A stretch of DNA of 64,000 bases from Nocardia sp. NBC_01327 (GCF_035958815.1 NZ_CP108383.1:1922001-1986000); one strand, 5' to 3'. Positions 1 through 12,672 are shown, counted from the first letter of the stretch. The notes: generated from the letters alone by a model not told the origin. Translations and numbers: made by a program.

Positions 1-4044
<4,044 letters not shown>

Positions 4045-4184
4045 AAAGAAGCTACGCGTCCACTGTGCGGTATCTGAAACAACACACAGATCACCGTTCC
4101 CAAGGAAGACTTGGGTGCTCGAGGGATTCGCCCTCGAACTCCTCTTCTTCCCGCGGAACGCGGGATCGGTGACAGTTTCATAGA

Positions 4185-4302
4185 GTTACGGCGGCTATAG
4201 CGGTGGGGAAACGCCCGGTCCCATTCCGAACCCGGAAGCTAAGGCCACCTGCGCCGATGGTACTGCACTCGACAGGGTGTGGGAGAGTAGGACACCGCCG
4301 GA
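4185..4302 (+). rRNA. rrf: 5S ribosomal RNA
   Basis: This 118-base 5S rRNA starts at GTTACGGCGGCTATAGCGG and ends at GGACACCGCCGGAAC. The terminal stem (GGCGGC with GCCGCC-type pairing) and the conserved CCCATTCCGAACCCGGAAGC core are visible. It lies 140 bases after the 23S gene, in the standard 16S-23S-5S order. End positions are approximate. Confidence 0.95.
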
Positions 4303-4314
4303 ACATCATTCGCG

Positions 4315-4344
4315 AAACCCCCTGACTTCGGTCAGGGGGTTTTG
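4315..4344 (+). terminator. rRNA operon intrinsic terminator
   Basis: A perfect 9-bp stem (CCCCCTGAC 4318-4326 with GTCAGGGGG 4331-4339) with a TTCG tetraloop is followed by a T run and preceded by AAA. It sits 13 bases after the 5S gene. A second, weaker C4/G4 hairpin with TTTT follows at about 4362-4395. Confidence 0.93.
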
Positions 4345-4533
4345 TCGTTTCTGTACCCTTGCGCCCCTTCGGCATTCGCTGGAGGGGTTTTGTCATATCT
4401 GCCTGTTTGAACTGCCCGGATCGGGGCATTCGGCGTTTATCCGGTCCTGTTCACAGAATCTTCTCGAGCAACTGCTAGGCAGCGCAGAGGGGTTCCGTGG
4501 ATCATGGAGTGGAGTCGTAAGGAAGGTAGACGC

Positions 4534-5268
4534 ATGGTGCTGATGTCCGCTCCGGACGCTGAGCTGTCGCTCGATTCGGTCGAGCTACCGCGTTCGCGCT
4601 GGCGTCGCCTGTTCCTACCGGTGACTTACAGCTATGCGGCCGTACTGGTTTCGGTGACGATCATGCTCTCCGTACTCAGTGAGGCGACGCAGAACCGGGT
4701 GGTGCTGCATGCCAGCACGAATCTGCACAATCTGTGGCGCGGCCGGTTCGGGACCCTGCTGTCCAGTGCGCTGGTGATCGGCGACGGCTGGAATGCCGCG
4801 GTGGTCATCATCCCGCTACTGATCTGTCTGCTGGTGCTCGCCGAGAAGCGCTTCGGTGCGGTCCGGCTGCTGTGGATCTTCTTCGCCGGCCATATCGGTG
4901 CGACGCTTCTGGTGGCCGCGGGCCTGTGGGTGGCGGTCGCGGCGAACTGGCTGCCCTTCGATATCACCCAGGTCGCGGATGTCGGTGTCAGCTACGGCGC
5001 CATCGCGTTGATCGGATCCTTCATCGCCGTGGTGCCGGCGCGCTGGGTGCCGACGTGGGCGATCGTCTGGCTGATGGTCGCGGTGACCGGTGTGATCATG
5101 GGCCGCACTTTCACGAATGTCGGTCACCTGGTGGCGGTGTCGATCGGTCTGGCGGCCGGGTACTGGCTGGTGCGTTCTGGCCGATCCGAGCTGCGCCGGC
5201 TGCACGGGTGGGAGGCGGGTTTGCTCGTTGCTGCCTCGGTGCTCGGCTATGTCGTGCTTGTCGGTTGA
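4534..5268 (+). CDS. Rhomboid-fold integral membrane protein 1
   Basis: A 244-residue polytopic membrane protein with about six hydrophobic segments and a basic N-terminus. It carries rhomboid-like landmarks: TNLHNL at 62-67 in the position of the first loop, GVSYGA at 151-156 with Ser153 where rhomboid proteases have GxSx, and NVGH with His198 in a late helix. The family (rhomboid-like actinobacterial proteins) is recognised from this pattern; proteolytic activity is inference. ATG 4534 is preferred over the upstream ATG 4504 because GGAAGG (4521-4526) lies 7 bases before it. It is a tandem paralogue of the next gene: both share the TNLHNL, FF/FLxGHIGAT, G[VI]SYGA and TFTNVGHL blocks. It stands first in a same-strand run leading to nucS. 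Confidence 0.8.
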   Translation: MVLMSAPDAELSLDSVELPRSRWRRLFLPVTYSYAAVLVSVTIMLSVLSEATQNRVVLHASTNLHNLWRGRFGTLLSSALVIGDGWNAAVVIIPLLICLLVLAEKRFGAVRLLWIFFAGHIGATLLVAAGLWVAVAANWLPFDITQVADVGVSYGAIALIGSFIAVVPARWVPTWAIVWLMVAVTGVIMGRTFTNVGHLVAVSIGLAAGYWLVRSGRSELRRLHGWEAGLLVAASVLGYVVLVG

Positions 5269-5390
5269 TCTCTACTGTTCGCTGCAGCTCACAGCGATTT
5301 AACGAAACCAGAACACAGCGCTGGGACCATTAGCCCCGAAGATGGAAGCCGCGGAGCGTAAGCCGCGGTTTCGGATTGAGGGAGATGCTC

Positions 5391-6083
5391 ATGGTCGAGA
5401 TTTATATGGCCGAACGAGCATCACGCCGTTGGCTGCCGGTGACTGTCGGATATGTCTTCCTGCTTGTTGTCATCACCATGGTGCTGGCCGCAGACAACGA
5501 GTCCGATGCGGAGCGGGTGATCGCACAGTCCAGTACCAATCTGCACAATCTGCTGAACGGCCATGTGGGAACGCTGTTCTCCAGCGCCTTCGTCATAGGC
5601 GATACGGATTCGGCGTTGACGAGCGTCCCGCTGTTCGCCTGCCTGCTGGCACTGGTGGAATTGCGCCTGGGCGCACTGCATACCGTGCGCATCTTCCTGA
5701 CCGGCCATATCGGCGCGACTTTGGTGGTGGCCGTTGGTCTTTGGGTCGCGGTGTCACAGCACTGGCTGCCGGCGAGCGTCGATTTCGCGGAGGATGTCGG
5801 CATCAGCTACGGCGCCATGGCGCTCTTCGGCTCGCTGGTCGCGCTTGTCCCGGAGAAGTTCCAGGTCGTGTGGGCCACGGTGTGGCTGGCGATCGCGGTG
5901 GAAGGCGTGGTCGGTGGCGAGACCTTCACGAATGTGGGGCATCTGGTGTCGTACTGCATCGGTCTGGCGATCGGTGTGGTGATGATCAATCGCGGTGTAT
6001 CGATGCGGCACCGGCCGACGGCGCTGGACCTGGTCCTGCTGTCCTGCGCGGGTTTGCTTGCGGGCACCTTCATGTCGGCGTGA
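5391..6083 (+). CDS. Rhomboid-fold integral membrane protein 2
   Basis: A 230-residue multi-pass membrane protein paralogous to the preceding gene. It keeps STNLHNL (48-54), GHIGAT (105-110), GISYGA (Ser139) and NVGH (His184), the possible Ser/His pair of a rhomboid-type fold. It differs mainly at the N-terminus and in loops. ATG 5391 has GAGGGAG at 5378-5384, 6 bases upstream; ATG 5385 and TTG 5376 are possible alternatives. It lies 122 bases after its paralogue and 26 bases before nucS, so co-transcription with nucS is likely. Whether it is an active protease or a pseudo-rhomboid is unknown. Confidence 0.8.
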   Translation: MVEIYMAERASRRWLPVTVGYVFLLVVITMVLAADNESDAERVIAQSSTNLHNLLNGHVGTLFSSAFVIGDTDSALTSVPLFACLLALVELRLGALHTVRIFLTGHIGATLVVAVGLWVAVSQHWLPASVDFAEDVGISYGAMALFGSLVALVPEKFQVVWATVWLAIAVEGVVGGETFTNVGHLVSYCIGLAIGVVMINRGVSMRHRPTALDLVLLSCAGLLAGTFMSA

Positions 6084-6109
6084 CCCGGGGCGTCCCCTAG
6101 AGTGCTTGG

Positions 6110-6790
6110 GTGCGCCTTGTGATTGCTCGATGCCAGGTCGATTACGTTGGCCGTCTGACCGCCCACCTCCCGATGGCTCGCCGCCTGCTCCTGATGAAGG
6201 CGGACGGCTCGGTGCTGGTGCACTCCGACGGCGGTTCCTACAAACCGCTGAACTGGATGAGCCCGCCCTGCTGGATGGAGGAGCGCGTCTCGGAAACGGA
6301 TGCGGCGCAGCAGCTTTGGGTGGTGACCAATAAGGCCGGCGAAGAGCTGCGCATCACCGTCGAGGATATCGAGCTCGATTCCAAGCATGAGCTCGGCGTG
6401 GATCCGGGACTGATCAAGGACGGCGTCGAGGCGCATCTGCAGGAGTTGCTGGCCGAACACATTCACACCCTCGGCGCCGGATACTCGCTCATTCGCCGCG
6501 AGTACATGACCGCCATCGGCCCGGTGGACATCCTGTGCCGCGATGCCGACGGTTCGACGGTCGCGGTGGAGATCAAGCGCCGCGGTGATATCGACGGCGT
6601 CGAGCAGCTGACCCGGTATCTGGAACTGCTGAACCGTGATCCGCTGCTCGCCCCGGTCGCCGGCGTCTTCGCGGCCCAGCAGATCAAGCCGCAAGCCAAG
6701 ACGCTCGCCAACGACCGTGGGATCCGGTGTCTGACACTGGACTACAACGCGCTACGCGGCACCGAGAGCGACGAATTCCGGCTGTTCTAG
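6110..6790 (+). CDS. nucS: Endonuclease NucS/EndoMS
   Basis: A 226-residue mismatch-specific endonuclease of the MutS/MutL-independent repair system of Actinobacteria and archaea. It cuts both strands at mismatches and works with the sliding clamp. The N-terminal DNA-binding domain carries the family hallmark [12 protein letters not shown] (44-55). The C-terminal RecB-like nuclease domain shows Asp140, Glu154 and Lys156 (GPVD...VEIK). The final residues RLF match the clamp-binding tail described for NucS. The GTG start aligns with the M. tuberculosis protein (Rv1321). The following small gene keeps the same order as Rv1322. Confidence 0.96.
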   Translation: MRLVIARCQVDYVGRLTAHLPMARRLLLMKADGSVLVHSDGGSYKPLNWMSPPCWMEERVSETDAAQQLWVVTNKAGEELRITVEDIELDSKHELGVDPGLIKDGVEAHLQELLAEHIHTLGAGYSLIRREYMTAIGPVDILCRDADGSTVAVEIKRRGDIDGVEQLTRYLELLNRDPLLAPVAGVFAAQQIKPQAKTLANDRGIRCLTLDYNALRGTESDEFRLF

Positions 6791-6799
6791 GGTTGAAGC

Positions 6800-7108
6800 A
6801 TGCCCCGCCGGAAACCCCGCCCCAAGGATTCCCAGGCGCGGTCCCACGGGGACCGGCGTCCCCTGGGTGATGTCTTCGGCCGCACGGAGGACGGTCCCGC
6901 CGGCGACGAGACCTATATGGTCCGCACCATCCCCGGCAATCGGGCCACCAAGATCTACCGCTGCCCCGGCTGCGACCACGAAATCCCGCCCGGCGTAGCC
7001 CATATCGTCGCGTGGCCCGCCTACGGCGGCGAGGACGACCGCCGGCACTGGCACACCGGTTGCTGGAAGGGCCGCCACACCCGGGGCATCACCCGCCGCT
7101 GGTCCTGA
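6800..7108 (+). CDS. Small conserved protein with Cys/His zinc-ribbon-like motif (Rv1322 position)
   Basis: A 102-residue soluble protein of unknown function. A basic N-terminus (MPRRKPRPK) is followed by a conserved core containing YRCPGCDHEIPPG and a C-terminal HWHTGCWKGRH. Together these supply Cys and His residues suited to binding one zinc ion. It starts 9 bases after the nucS stop and so is probably translated with it. The conserved pairing with nucS in Mycobacteriales suggests a linked role, but none is shown by the sequence. Confidence 0.75.
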   Translation: MPRRKPRPKDSQARSHGDRRPLGDVFGRTEDGPAGDETYMVRTIPGNRATKIYRCPGCDHEIPPGVAHIVAWPAYGGEDDRRHWHTGCWKGRHTRGITRRWS

Positions 7109-7188
7109 CGGCCCGGGAGCGGTCCGGACCCGGAATTCGGTACGTGGACAACGCTTCCGGCGGTGTACGGGCCGATGAGGGCATTAGG

Positions 7189-7216
7189 AAGGCCGCCCCC
7201 AGTCGGGAGCGGCCTT
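7189..7216. terminator. Bidirectional hairpin between convergent genes
   Basis: AAGGCCGC (7189-7196) pairs with GCGGCCTT (7209-7216), with an extra CCC/GGG pairing inside the loop. The hairpin lies between the convergent ends of the zinc-ribbon protein gene and the DivIVA-domain gene, and A and T flanks suit termination in both directions. Confidence 0.6.
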
Positions 7217-7246
7217 CAGGTTTACGGGTGTCGCCCGGTATGGGTA

Positions 7247-8218
7247 TTAGCCGGAGATGTCGGCGTTCTCGCGCTCTTCGTCGACGATGTCGTCTTCACG
7301 GGAGTCGGAGATGGCCTTGCGGCTGCCCTTGTTCAGCGAGCGCTGCTCGGGGGCGCCGTCGAGCAGTTCGCTCTCACGGTTGACGGCGGCGAGCATGGCC
7401 GGGACGGAGTCGAGCTGGCCGCGAATGCCGAGCAGCTGCGCGAGGACACGACCACGCAGGACGCGCATCTCCTCGGCAAGTTCCTTGGCGTGCGCGATCT
7501 TCCGATCGGCGGTGTTGGTCGCCGAGGAGATGAGGCGGTTGGCCTCGTCCGTGGCGTCCTTGATGCGCTGGGCGGCCTCGGCGCGCGAGGTGGCCTCGAG
7601 CTCCTCCATGGCGCGGGTGAGCTTGGTGCGGCGCTCGGCCATGGTGACCTCGAAGTCCTGCTGCGCGGCCTTGCGCTTGGCCTCGGACTCCTTGGTGAGG
7701 CGATCGGCTTCGGCGTTGGCGGCCTCGACGATCTTGTTGGCTTCGGAGCGGGCGTTGGCGAGGGTCTGCTCGAACTCGATCTCGAGCGCCTCGCGCTTCT
7801 CCTTGGTCTCGGAGAGGAGCGATTCGTACTTACCGCGCATCTCGGTCGCCTGCTGCTCGGCGATCGAGATCATCTCGGCGGCCTCGGCCTGGGCCTGCGC
7901 GCGCACCTCGGAAGCCTCGTCGGAAGCCAGGCGCAGCATGCGAGAGATACGGTCCGACATGCCTTCCGCGGTGGTCGGCGGCACGGAGAGGCGGTCGACC
8001 TCCTTACGGAGCTCGTCGATCTCGTCGCGGGCGTCCTCCAGCTGGGCCGCCAGGTTGCGGGCCTGAGCAGCGGCGGCATCGCGGTCGGTTGCGGTGACCC
8101 TTAGCTCGGCGTCGAAACGGTCGAAGTAGTTACGCACCTCGTCACGGTCATAGCCCTTCCGCACGACGGTAAAGGGCAGTGCAACGAAGCGATTACGATC
8201 GGGCTCAGTGGACGACAT
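7247..8218 (-). CDS. DivIVA/Wag31-domain coiled-coil protein
   Basis: A 323-residue protein built almost entirely of coiled coil. The N-terminal DivIVA lipid-binding motif region (PFTVVRKGYDRDEVRNYF, about residues 14-31) is followed by long Ala/Glu/Arg-rich heptads and an acidic tail. DivIVA-like proteins recognise curved membrane and recruit polar growth or division factors. This one is longer than, and distinct from, the Wag31 of the dcw cluster, so it is probably a paralogue. ATG 8218 is chosen; the open frame reaches a TTG at 8227. It is convergent with the nucS run and followed by a hairpin. There is no counterpart at this position in M. tuberculosis. Confidence 0.8.
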   Translation of the reverse strand: MSSTEPDRNRFVALPFTVVRKGYDRDEVRNYFDRFDAELRVTATDRDAAAAQARNLAAQLEDARDEIDELRKEVDRLSVPPTTAEGMSDRISRMLRLASDEASEVRAQAQAEAAEMISIAEQQATEMRGKYESLLSETKEKREALEIEFEQTLANARSEANKIVEAANAEADRLTKESEAKRKAAQQDFEVTMAERRTKLTRAMEELEATSRAEAAQRIKDATDEANRLISSATNTADRKIAHAKELAEEMRVLRGRVLAQLLGIRGQLDSVPAMLAAVNRESELLDGAPEQRSLNKGSRKAISDSREDDIVDEERENADISG

Positions 8219-8304
8219 GGCACACAAACTACAGCCTGTCGACCACTGATGGTGACCCGACCGCGAATGTTGTTACAGCCTCTTTAGGGTCGCTGATCTC
8301 GGTA

Positions 8305-8775
8305 CTAGTGGGTAGTTTTCGCTGCCGGTTCGACGAGTTCGACCAGCACACCGCCAGCATCCTTCGGGTGGATGAAGTTGATGCGGGAATTGGCTGTGCC
8401 AGGGCGCGGAGCCTCGTACAGCAAACGCAAGCCCCGTGAACGCAGATACGTGGAGACAGCCTCGATATCGGTGACTCGGTAGGCGAGCTGCTGCAGGCCA
8501 GGACCGTTTCGGTCGATGAACTTGGCGATCGTGGAGTCCTCGTTGAGCGGTGCCAGCAACTGCAGGGCAACGGATCCCGCGGGCGCGGCCGCGTAGGACA
8601 GCATCGCCTCGTGCACACCCTGGGCGGCATTGATCTCGCGATGTGTCTCCACCATCCCGAGATTCTCCCGATACCAGGCGACGGCCGTATCGAGATCCGG
8701 AACCGCGATGCCGACGTGATCGACGGCGGTGATGTATTCGGCGGGGAGGAATTCGGTGTTCTCGGTGCTACTCAC
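8305..8775 (-). CDS. mce: Methylmalonyl-CoA epimerase
   Basis: A glyoxalase/VOC-fold protein of about 156 residues that interconverts (R)- and (S)-methylmalonyl-CoA in propionate metabolism. The family N-terminus is VDHVGIAVPDLDTAVAWY, with His as a metal ligand. Further conserved parts are the EAMLSY region, VALQLLAP and the C-terminal INFIHPKDAGGVLVEL, which holds the second His and the Glu ligand. The start is uncertain: GTG 8775 gives the expected length but its purine-rich stretch is only 1 base away. The open frame extends to 8862 and GTG 8796 is another option. It is divergent from the thiolase gene, as in the Rv1322A-fadA4 order. The symbol is shared by convention with the unrelated mce import genes. 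Confidence 0.88.
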   Translation of the reverse strand: MSSTENTEFLPAEYITAVDHVGIAVPDLDTAVAWYRENLGMVETHREINAAQGVHEAMLSYAAAPAGSVALQLLAPLNEDSTIAKFIDRNGPGLQQLAYRVTDIEAVSTYLRSRGLRLLYEAPRPGTANSRINFIHPKDAGGVLVELVEPAAKTTH

Positions 8776-8888
8776 ACCTCGAACGGTAGCGCGCACCTGG
8801 GGAAGGCCGCCCGGGTCGGTCGGGTTACCTTTGAGTAGGGCTCCGATGGTTGGCGGAGCCACGACATCCGACGTAAGCGAGGCACATC

Positions 8889-10070
8889 GTGACCACCACC
8901 GTCATCGTCTCCGGCGCGCGCACCCCGATGGGGAAGCTGCTCGGTTCGCTGAAGGATTTCAGCGGCTCCGATCTCGGCGGTATCGCCATCAAGGCCGCCC
9001 TGGAGAAGGGTGGGGTCGCCCCTGAGCAGGTCGATTACGTGATCATGGGCCAGGTTCTGACCGCGGGCGCCGGTCAGATCCCGGCCCGGCAGGCCGCAGC
9101 GGCCGCCGGGATTCCGATGGATGTCCCGGCGCTGACCGTCAACAAGGTGTGCCTGTCCGGCATCAATGCGATCGCCCTGGCGGATCAGCTGATTCGCGCC
9201 GGTGAGTACGAGATCGTGGTGGCCGGCGGCCAGGAATCCATGACCCGCGCGCCGCACATGCTGGAGAAGAGCCGCGAGGGCTTCAAGTACGGCGATGTCA
9301 CCCTGCGCGACCATATGGCCTACGACGGCCTGCACGACGTTTTCACCGACCAGGCCATGGGCCTGCTCACCGAGCAGCAGAACGACACCGAAACCGTCAC
9401 CCGGGCAGAGCAGGACGCCTTCGCGGCCGCTTCGCACCAGCGTGCCGCCGCCGCGTGGAAGAACGGCCTCTTCGACGACGAGGTCGTGCCGGTCGCCATC
9501 CCGCAGCGCAAGGGCGATCCGATCCAGTTCGCCACCGATGAGGGCATTCGCGCCGACACCACCGTGGAGTCGCTGAGCAAGCTGCGCCCGGCCTTCCGCA
9601 AGGACGGCACCATCACCGCCGGTTCCGCCTCGCCCATCTCCGACGGCGCGGCCGCCGTGGTCGTCATGAGCAAGGAGAAGGCCGAGTCGCTGGGTCTGTC
9701 CTGGATCGCCGAGATCGGCGCGGCCGGCGTGGTCGCCGGACCGGACTCCACCCTGCAGGACCAACCCGCCAACGCGATCGCGAAGGCCTGTGCGCGCGAA
9801 GGCATTTCGCCGACCGACCTGGACCTCGTCGAAATCAACGAGGCCTTCGCCGCCGTCGGCGTCGCCTCCACCCGCAAGCTCGGCCTGGACCCGGAAAAGG
9901 TCAATGTCAACGGCGGCGCCATCGCCATCGGCCACCCCCTCGGCATGTCCGGCGCCCGCATCGTCCTGCACCTGGCTCTGGAACTGAAGCGCCGCGGCGG
10001 CGGCATCGGCGCAGCCGCCCTCTGCGGCGGCGGCGGTCAGGGCGACGCGCTGATCATCCGCGTGCCCTGA
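8889..10070 (+). CDS. fadA4: Acetyl-CoA C-acetyltransferase (thiolase)
   Basis: A 393-residue thiolase that makes or cleaves acetoacetyl-CoA. The acylated nucleophile is Cys88 in NKVCLSG. The C-terminal catalytic residues are His349 in GHPLGMSG and Cys379 in CGGGGQG. Length and motifs fit the biosynthetic-type thiolases. The GTG start has AGCGAGG (8876-8882) just upstream. It is divergent from methylmalonyl-CoA epimerase and matches the Rv1323 (fadA4) position. Confidence 0.93.
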   Translation: MTTTVIVSGARTPMGKLLGSLKDFSGSDLGGIAIKAALEKGGVAPEQVDYVIMGQVLTAGAGQIPARQAAAAAGIPMDVPALTVNKVCLSGINAIALADQLIRAGEYEIVVAGGQESMTRAPHMLEKSREGFKYGDVTLRDHMAYDGLHDVFTDQAMGLLTEQQNDTETVTRAEQDAFAAASHQRAAAAWKNGLFDDEVVPVAIPQRKGDPIQFATDEGIRADTTVESLSKLRPAFRKDGTITAGSASPISDGAAAVVVMSKEKAESLGLSWIAEIGAAGVVAGPDSTLQDQPANAIAKACAREGISPTDLDLVEINEAFAAVGVASTRKLGLDPEKVNVNGGAIAIGHPLGMSGARIVLHLALELKRRGGGIGAAALCGGGGQGDALIIRVP

Positions 10071-10081
10071 GCACCGGCTGT

Positions 10082-10139
10082 TCCTAAGCGGTCGCGGAAG
10101 GGTGTGCGGCTCCTAAGCGGTCGGGGAAGGGTGTGCGGC
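10082..10139. repeat. 29-bp tandem duplication
   Basis: Two adjacent 29-base copies (10082-10110 and 10111-10139) differ at one base. They lie just after the thiolase stop codon, in a 214-base gap with no gene. Confidence 0.85.
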
Positions 10140-10197
10140 TTCCCTGCACCCCTACTTCGGGGGAGCCTTCCCTCGCTCGCCCCTTGACTTGGGGGTC

Positions 10198-10217
10198 TGC
10201 GGGGGGAACCCCCCGCA
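10198..10217. terminator. GC-rich hairpin after the thiolase gene
   Basis: TGCGGGGGG (10198-10206) and CCCCCCGCA (10209-10217) form a perfect 9-bp inverted repeat around AA. There is no T run, so it may be a factor-independent pause or an intergenic repeat rather than a classic terminator. Confidence 0.4.
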
Positions 10218-10284
10218 ATCTCCCCTCACGCCCGGAGGGTGTGTGACCCATCTCCACTACGGGCGGTCGTAGTCATCCTGCACA

Positions 10285-10644
10285 ATGGGTGCCGTGGATA
10301 TCTTCGATCTGAGCACCCTCGCGAAGCGGGTTCGATTCCTCGGCATTCTGGAAGCCTTCACCTGGGTCCTGCTGCTGACCGGTTCGGTCCTGAAGCGTCT
10401 GCCGGAGCCGATCACCTGGCCCGTGATGGTTTTCGGCATGCTGCACGGCATCGTGTTCATCCTGTACGCCATTCACTGCCTGCTCGCCTCGCGTGAGTTC
10501 GAGTGGGCGGGCAAGACCACGGGTCTGGCGCTGCTGTCCGCGGTGGTTCCGTTCTCCAGCTACTTCTTCGAGCGGTGGGCCATCCGCACCGGTCAACTCG
10601 GCGAATTGAGTGAGGCTGCGGCACCTGCCGCGGCCCGTTCGTGA
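10285..10644 (+). CDS. DUF3817 membrane protein
   Basis: A 119-residue integral membrane protein with three predicted hydrophobic segments. The family motif around LEAFTWVLLLTGSVLKRL and a histidine in MLHGIVFILYAIH are visible. Function is unknown. A second DUF3817 protein lies at 35767-36174. The ATG 10285 is used; GTG 10294 is an alternative. The gene ends 13 bases before the next CDS. Confidence 0.8.
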   Translation: MGAVDIFDLSTLAKRVRFLGILEAFTWVLLLTGSVLKRLPEPITWPVMVFGMLHGIVFILYAIHCLLASREFEWAGKTTGLALLSAVVPFSSYFFERWAIRTGQLGELSEAAAPAAARS

Positions 10645-10657
10645 CAGACTGGATGTC

Positions 10658-11548
10658 GTGACTCGACCCGCACGACGCCCCTCTGCCGCCGCTGCCGCAA
10701 TGTCCGGCGCGGTGGACCTGTCCAGCCTGAAGCAGCCGCCGGTGACCGACGCGCCCGCAGGCGGCCATGCTGTTTCCGAGGCCGATTTCGAGGCCAAGGT
10801 ACTGCGCCGCTCCGCTGAGGTTCCGGTGGTGGTGGCACTGTATTCGCAGCGCAGCCCGGGCAGTATCGAATTGGTGAGCCTGCTGGAGCAGTTGGTCGGC
10901 GAGTCCGGCGACTGGGAGCTGGCCACCATCGAGGCCGAGGCGAATATGCGTATCGCACAGGCCTTCGGCGTACAGGGCATTCCGACGGTGATCGCGGTGG
11001 CGGCCGGTCAGCCGCTCGCCGATTTCACCGGTAATCAGCCCGAGGCGCAGGTCCGGCAGTGGCTGGCGGCGGTTCTGGACGCGGTGCGCGGCAAGCTCCC
11101 GGGCGTCGGCGAGGGCGAAGGCGAGCCCGAGGTGCCCGAGGATCCGCGTTTCGTGGCGGCCGAAGAAGCTTTGGAGCGCGGCGATTTCGATACCGCCGAG
11201 GCCGCGTACAAGGCGATTCTCAATGCCGAGCCGGCCAATGGCGAGGCCAAGGCCGCGCTGCGCCAGGTCCAGTTCATCTCCCGGGTGCAGAATCTCGATC
11301 CGGCGGGCATCGCCAAGGCGGACGCCGATCCGAGCGATCTGGACGCCGCCCTCGCGGCCGCCGATCTGGAAATGTTCAATCAGGAGCCGCAGGCCGCGTT
11401 CGACCGCCTCATCGGCCAGGTCAAGCGCACCGCGGGCGATGACCGCACGCGGGTCCGCACCCATCTGCTGGAGCTGTTCGAACTCTTCGATCCGGCCGAG
11501 CCGATCGTGATGGCCGCGCGCCGCAAGCTGGCCGCAGCCCTGTACTGA
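10658..11548 (+). CDS. Thioredoxin-like/TPR protein (Rv1324, CnoX/YbbN type)
   Basis: A 296-residue protein with an N-terminal thioredoxin fold (about residues 50-150) and a C-terminal TPR-like region (about 165-290). The redox CxxC is replaced by SQRSPGS, so no thiol-disulfide exchange is expected. The conserved cis-Pro segment GIPTVIAVAAG is present. Homologues of this layout act as holdases or co-chaperones. GTG 10658 gives an N-terminus like Rv1324; the open frame extends to 10610 within the previous gene. A 16-bp-stem terminator follows. Confidence 0.85.
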   Translation: MTRPARRPSAAAAAMSGAVDLSSLKQPPVTDAPAGGHAVSEADFEAKVLRRSAEVPVVVALYSQRSPGSIELVSLLEQLVGESGDWELATIEAEANMRIAQAFGVQGIPTVIAVAAGQPLADFTGNQPEAQVRQWLAAVLDAVRGKLPGVGEGEGEPEVPEDPRFVAAEEALERGDFDTAEAAYKAILNAEPANGEAKAALRQVQFISRVQNLDPAGIAKADADPSDLDAALAAADLEMFNQEPQAAFDRLIGQVKRTAGDDRTRVRTHLLELFELFDPAEPIVMAARRKLAAALY

Positions 11549-11573
11549 GATCGCCGCACATATCCACCGACAA

Positions 11574-11611
11574 CTGCGCCCCTTCCGCAATGCGGAAGGG
11601 GCGCAGTCGTT
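11574..11611 (+). terminator. Strong intrinsic terminator
   Basis: A near-perfect 16-bp stem, 11574-11589 with 11591-11606 (CTGCGCCCCTTCCGCA and its complement), is followed by TCGTTTT. It ends the thioredoxin/TPR transcript and can also serve the convergent small secreted-protein gene. Confidence 0.9.
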
Positions 11612-11659
11612 TTCGAACAGCGCAGGCTCCCCGCAGTCGGAGTGCGGGGAACCGCCGCG

Positions 11660-11878
11660 CTACTTCGCGGGTGCGGTGGTGCCCGCGCTACCGCTGGTCA
11701 GCAGCTTCACCAGATCGGTGAGGGCCGAGGACGAGCCGGTGCCGGACGGATCCGGCTCGCCGACCGCGACGACGGGCTGAGCGGAGACGTGGTCGTCAGC
11801 GGTGGCCAGACCCGCTCCGGCGCCGATGACACCGGCGACGGCGGCGCTGACGAACAGGGCGATACCGAGCTTCTTCAT
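11660..11878 (-). CDS. Small secreted protein
   Basis: A 72-residue protein with a clear Sec signal peptide: MKKLG, then a hydrophobic Ala/Val/Gly core, and a likely cleavage after GLATA-DD near residue 27. The mature part is only about 45 residues, low in complexity and rich in Ser/Thr/Gly. No family is recognised. AGGAATGG lies just upstream of the ATG. It is convergent with the thioredoxin/TPR gene. Confidence 0.65.
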   Translation of the reverse strand: MKKLGIALFVSAAVAGVIGAGAGLATADDHVSAQPVVAVGEPDPSGTGSSSALTDLVKLLTSGSAGTTAPAK

Positions 11879-12051
11879 GCAGATCCATTCCTATTCACAG
11901 AGATACTTGTGCGATGCGGCCGCCCCTCGAGTCGACTACAGCGCAACAACTTTCGGCAGACGGAAGTGTTCGGGGCCGAGGCATTGGGGGCCCGGATTTC
12001 TGTAACGAATGCCCCTGGCGGAGCCGATACAAAATTAGTAAGCTCGTGCGT

Positions 12052-12672
12052 ATGATCTCATCAACATACACCGAACTTCTCGCAGCGGGACCCGAACTGG
12101 TGTCCCTCGACGCACGCGCGGTGCGCACCAGCATCGACGTGGTGTCCCGGCTGACCGCCGCGGACCTGGACGCTCCGACCCCCTGCGCCGGCTGGGCGCT
12201 GCGGGATCTGCTGGAGCACATGATCGTTCAGCATTACGGCTTCGCCGCCGCAGCGCGCGGCGAGGACGATATCGCGCTGTGGAAGCCGCAGCCCCTGGGT
12301 GATGATCCGATCGCCGAGTATCGTGCCGCGGCCGAACAGGTGCTGGACGCTTTCGCCGCCGACGGGGTGCTGGAGCAGGGCTTTCCGCTTCCGGAGGTGC
12401 GGGACGGCACGGTGCTGCCCGCACCCCTGTCGATCAGCTTCCACTTCGTCGACTACGTCGTGCACTCCTGGGATGTCGCCCGCGCGCTGGATCTGCCGGT
12501 CGAGTTCGACGAGGACGTGCTGGCGGCGGCTCTCGTAGTGGCGCAGGGGGTTCCGGACGGCGATATCCGGCTCGCGCCGAATTCGCCGTTCGCGCCGATC
12601 GTCCCGTTCGAGGGTTCAGGGCTCGAGCAGGTGCTCGCGCTCCTGGGCCGTTCGCCGCACTGGCCGCACTGA
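12052..12672 (+). CDS. TIGR03086-type DinB/MDMPI-fold metal-binding protein
   Basis: A 206-residue protein of the DinB/mycothiol-dependent maleylpyruvate isomerase N-terminal superfamily. The three typical metal-ligand histidine positions are visible in [11 protein letters not shown] and in [16 protein letters not shown]. The motif [13 protein letters not shown] is the family signature. Members bind zinc or nickel, and some use mycothiol. The chosen start, ATG 12052, lacks a good ribosome-binding site. TACAAA at about 12027-12032 could be a -10 box for a near-leaderless mRNA. Its last 57 bases overlap the end of glgB on the other strand. Confidence 0.78.
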   Translation: MISSTYTELLAAGPELVSLDARAVRTSIDVVSRLTAADLDAPTPCAGWALRDLLEHMIVQHYGFAAAARGEDDIALWKPQPLGDDPIAEYRAAAEQVLDAFAADGVLEQGFPLPEVRDGTVLPAPLSISFHFVDYVVHSWDVARALDLPVEFDEDVLAAALVVAQGVPDGDIRLAPNSPFAPIVPFEGSGLEQVLALLGRSPHWPH

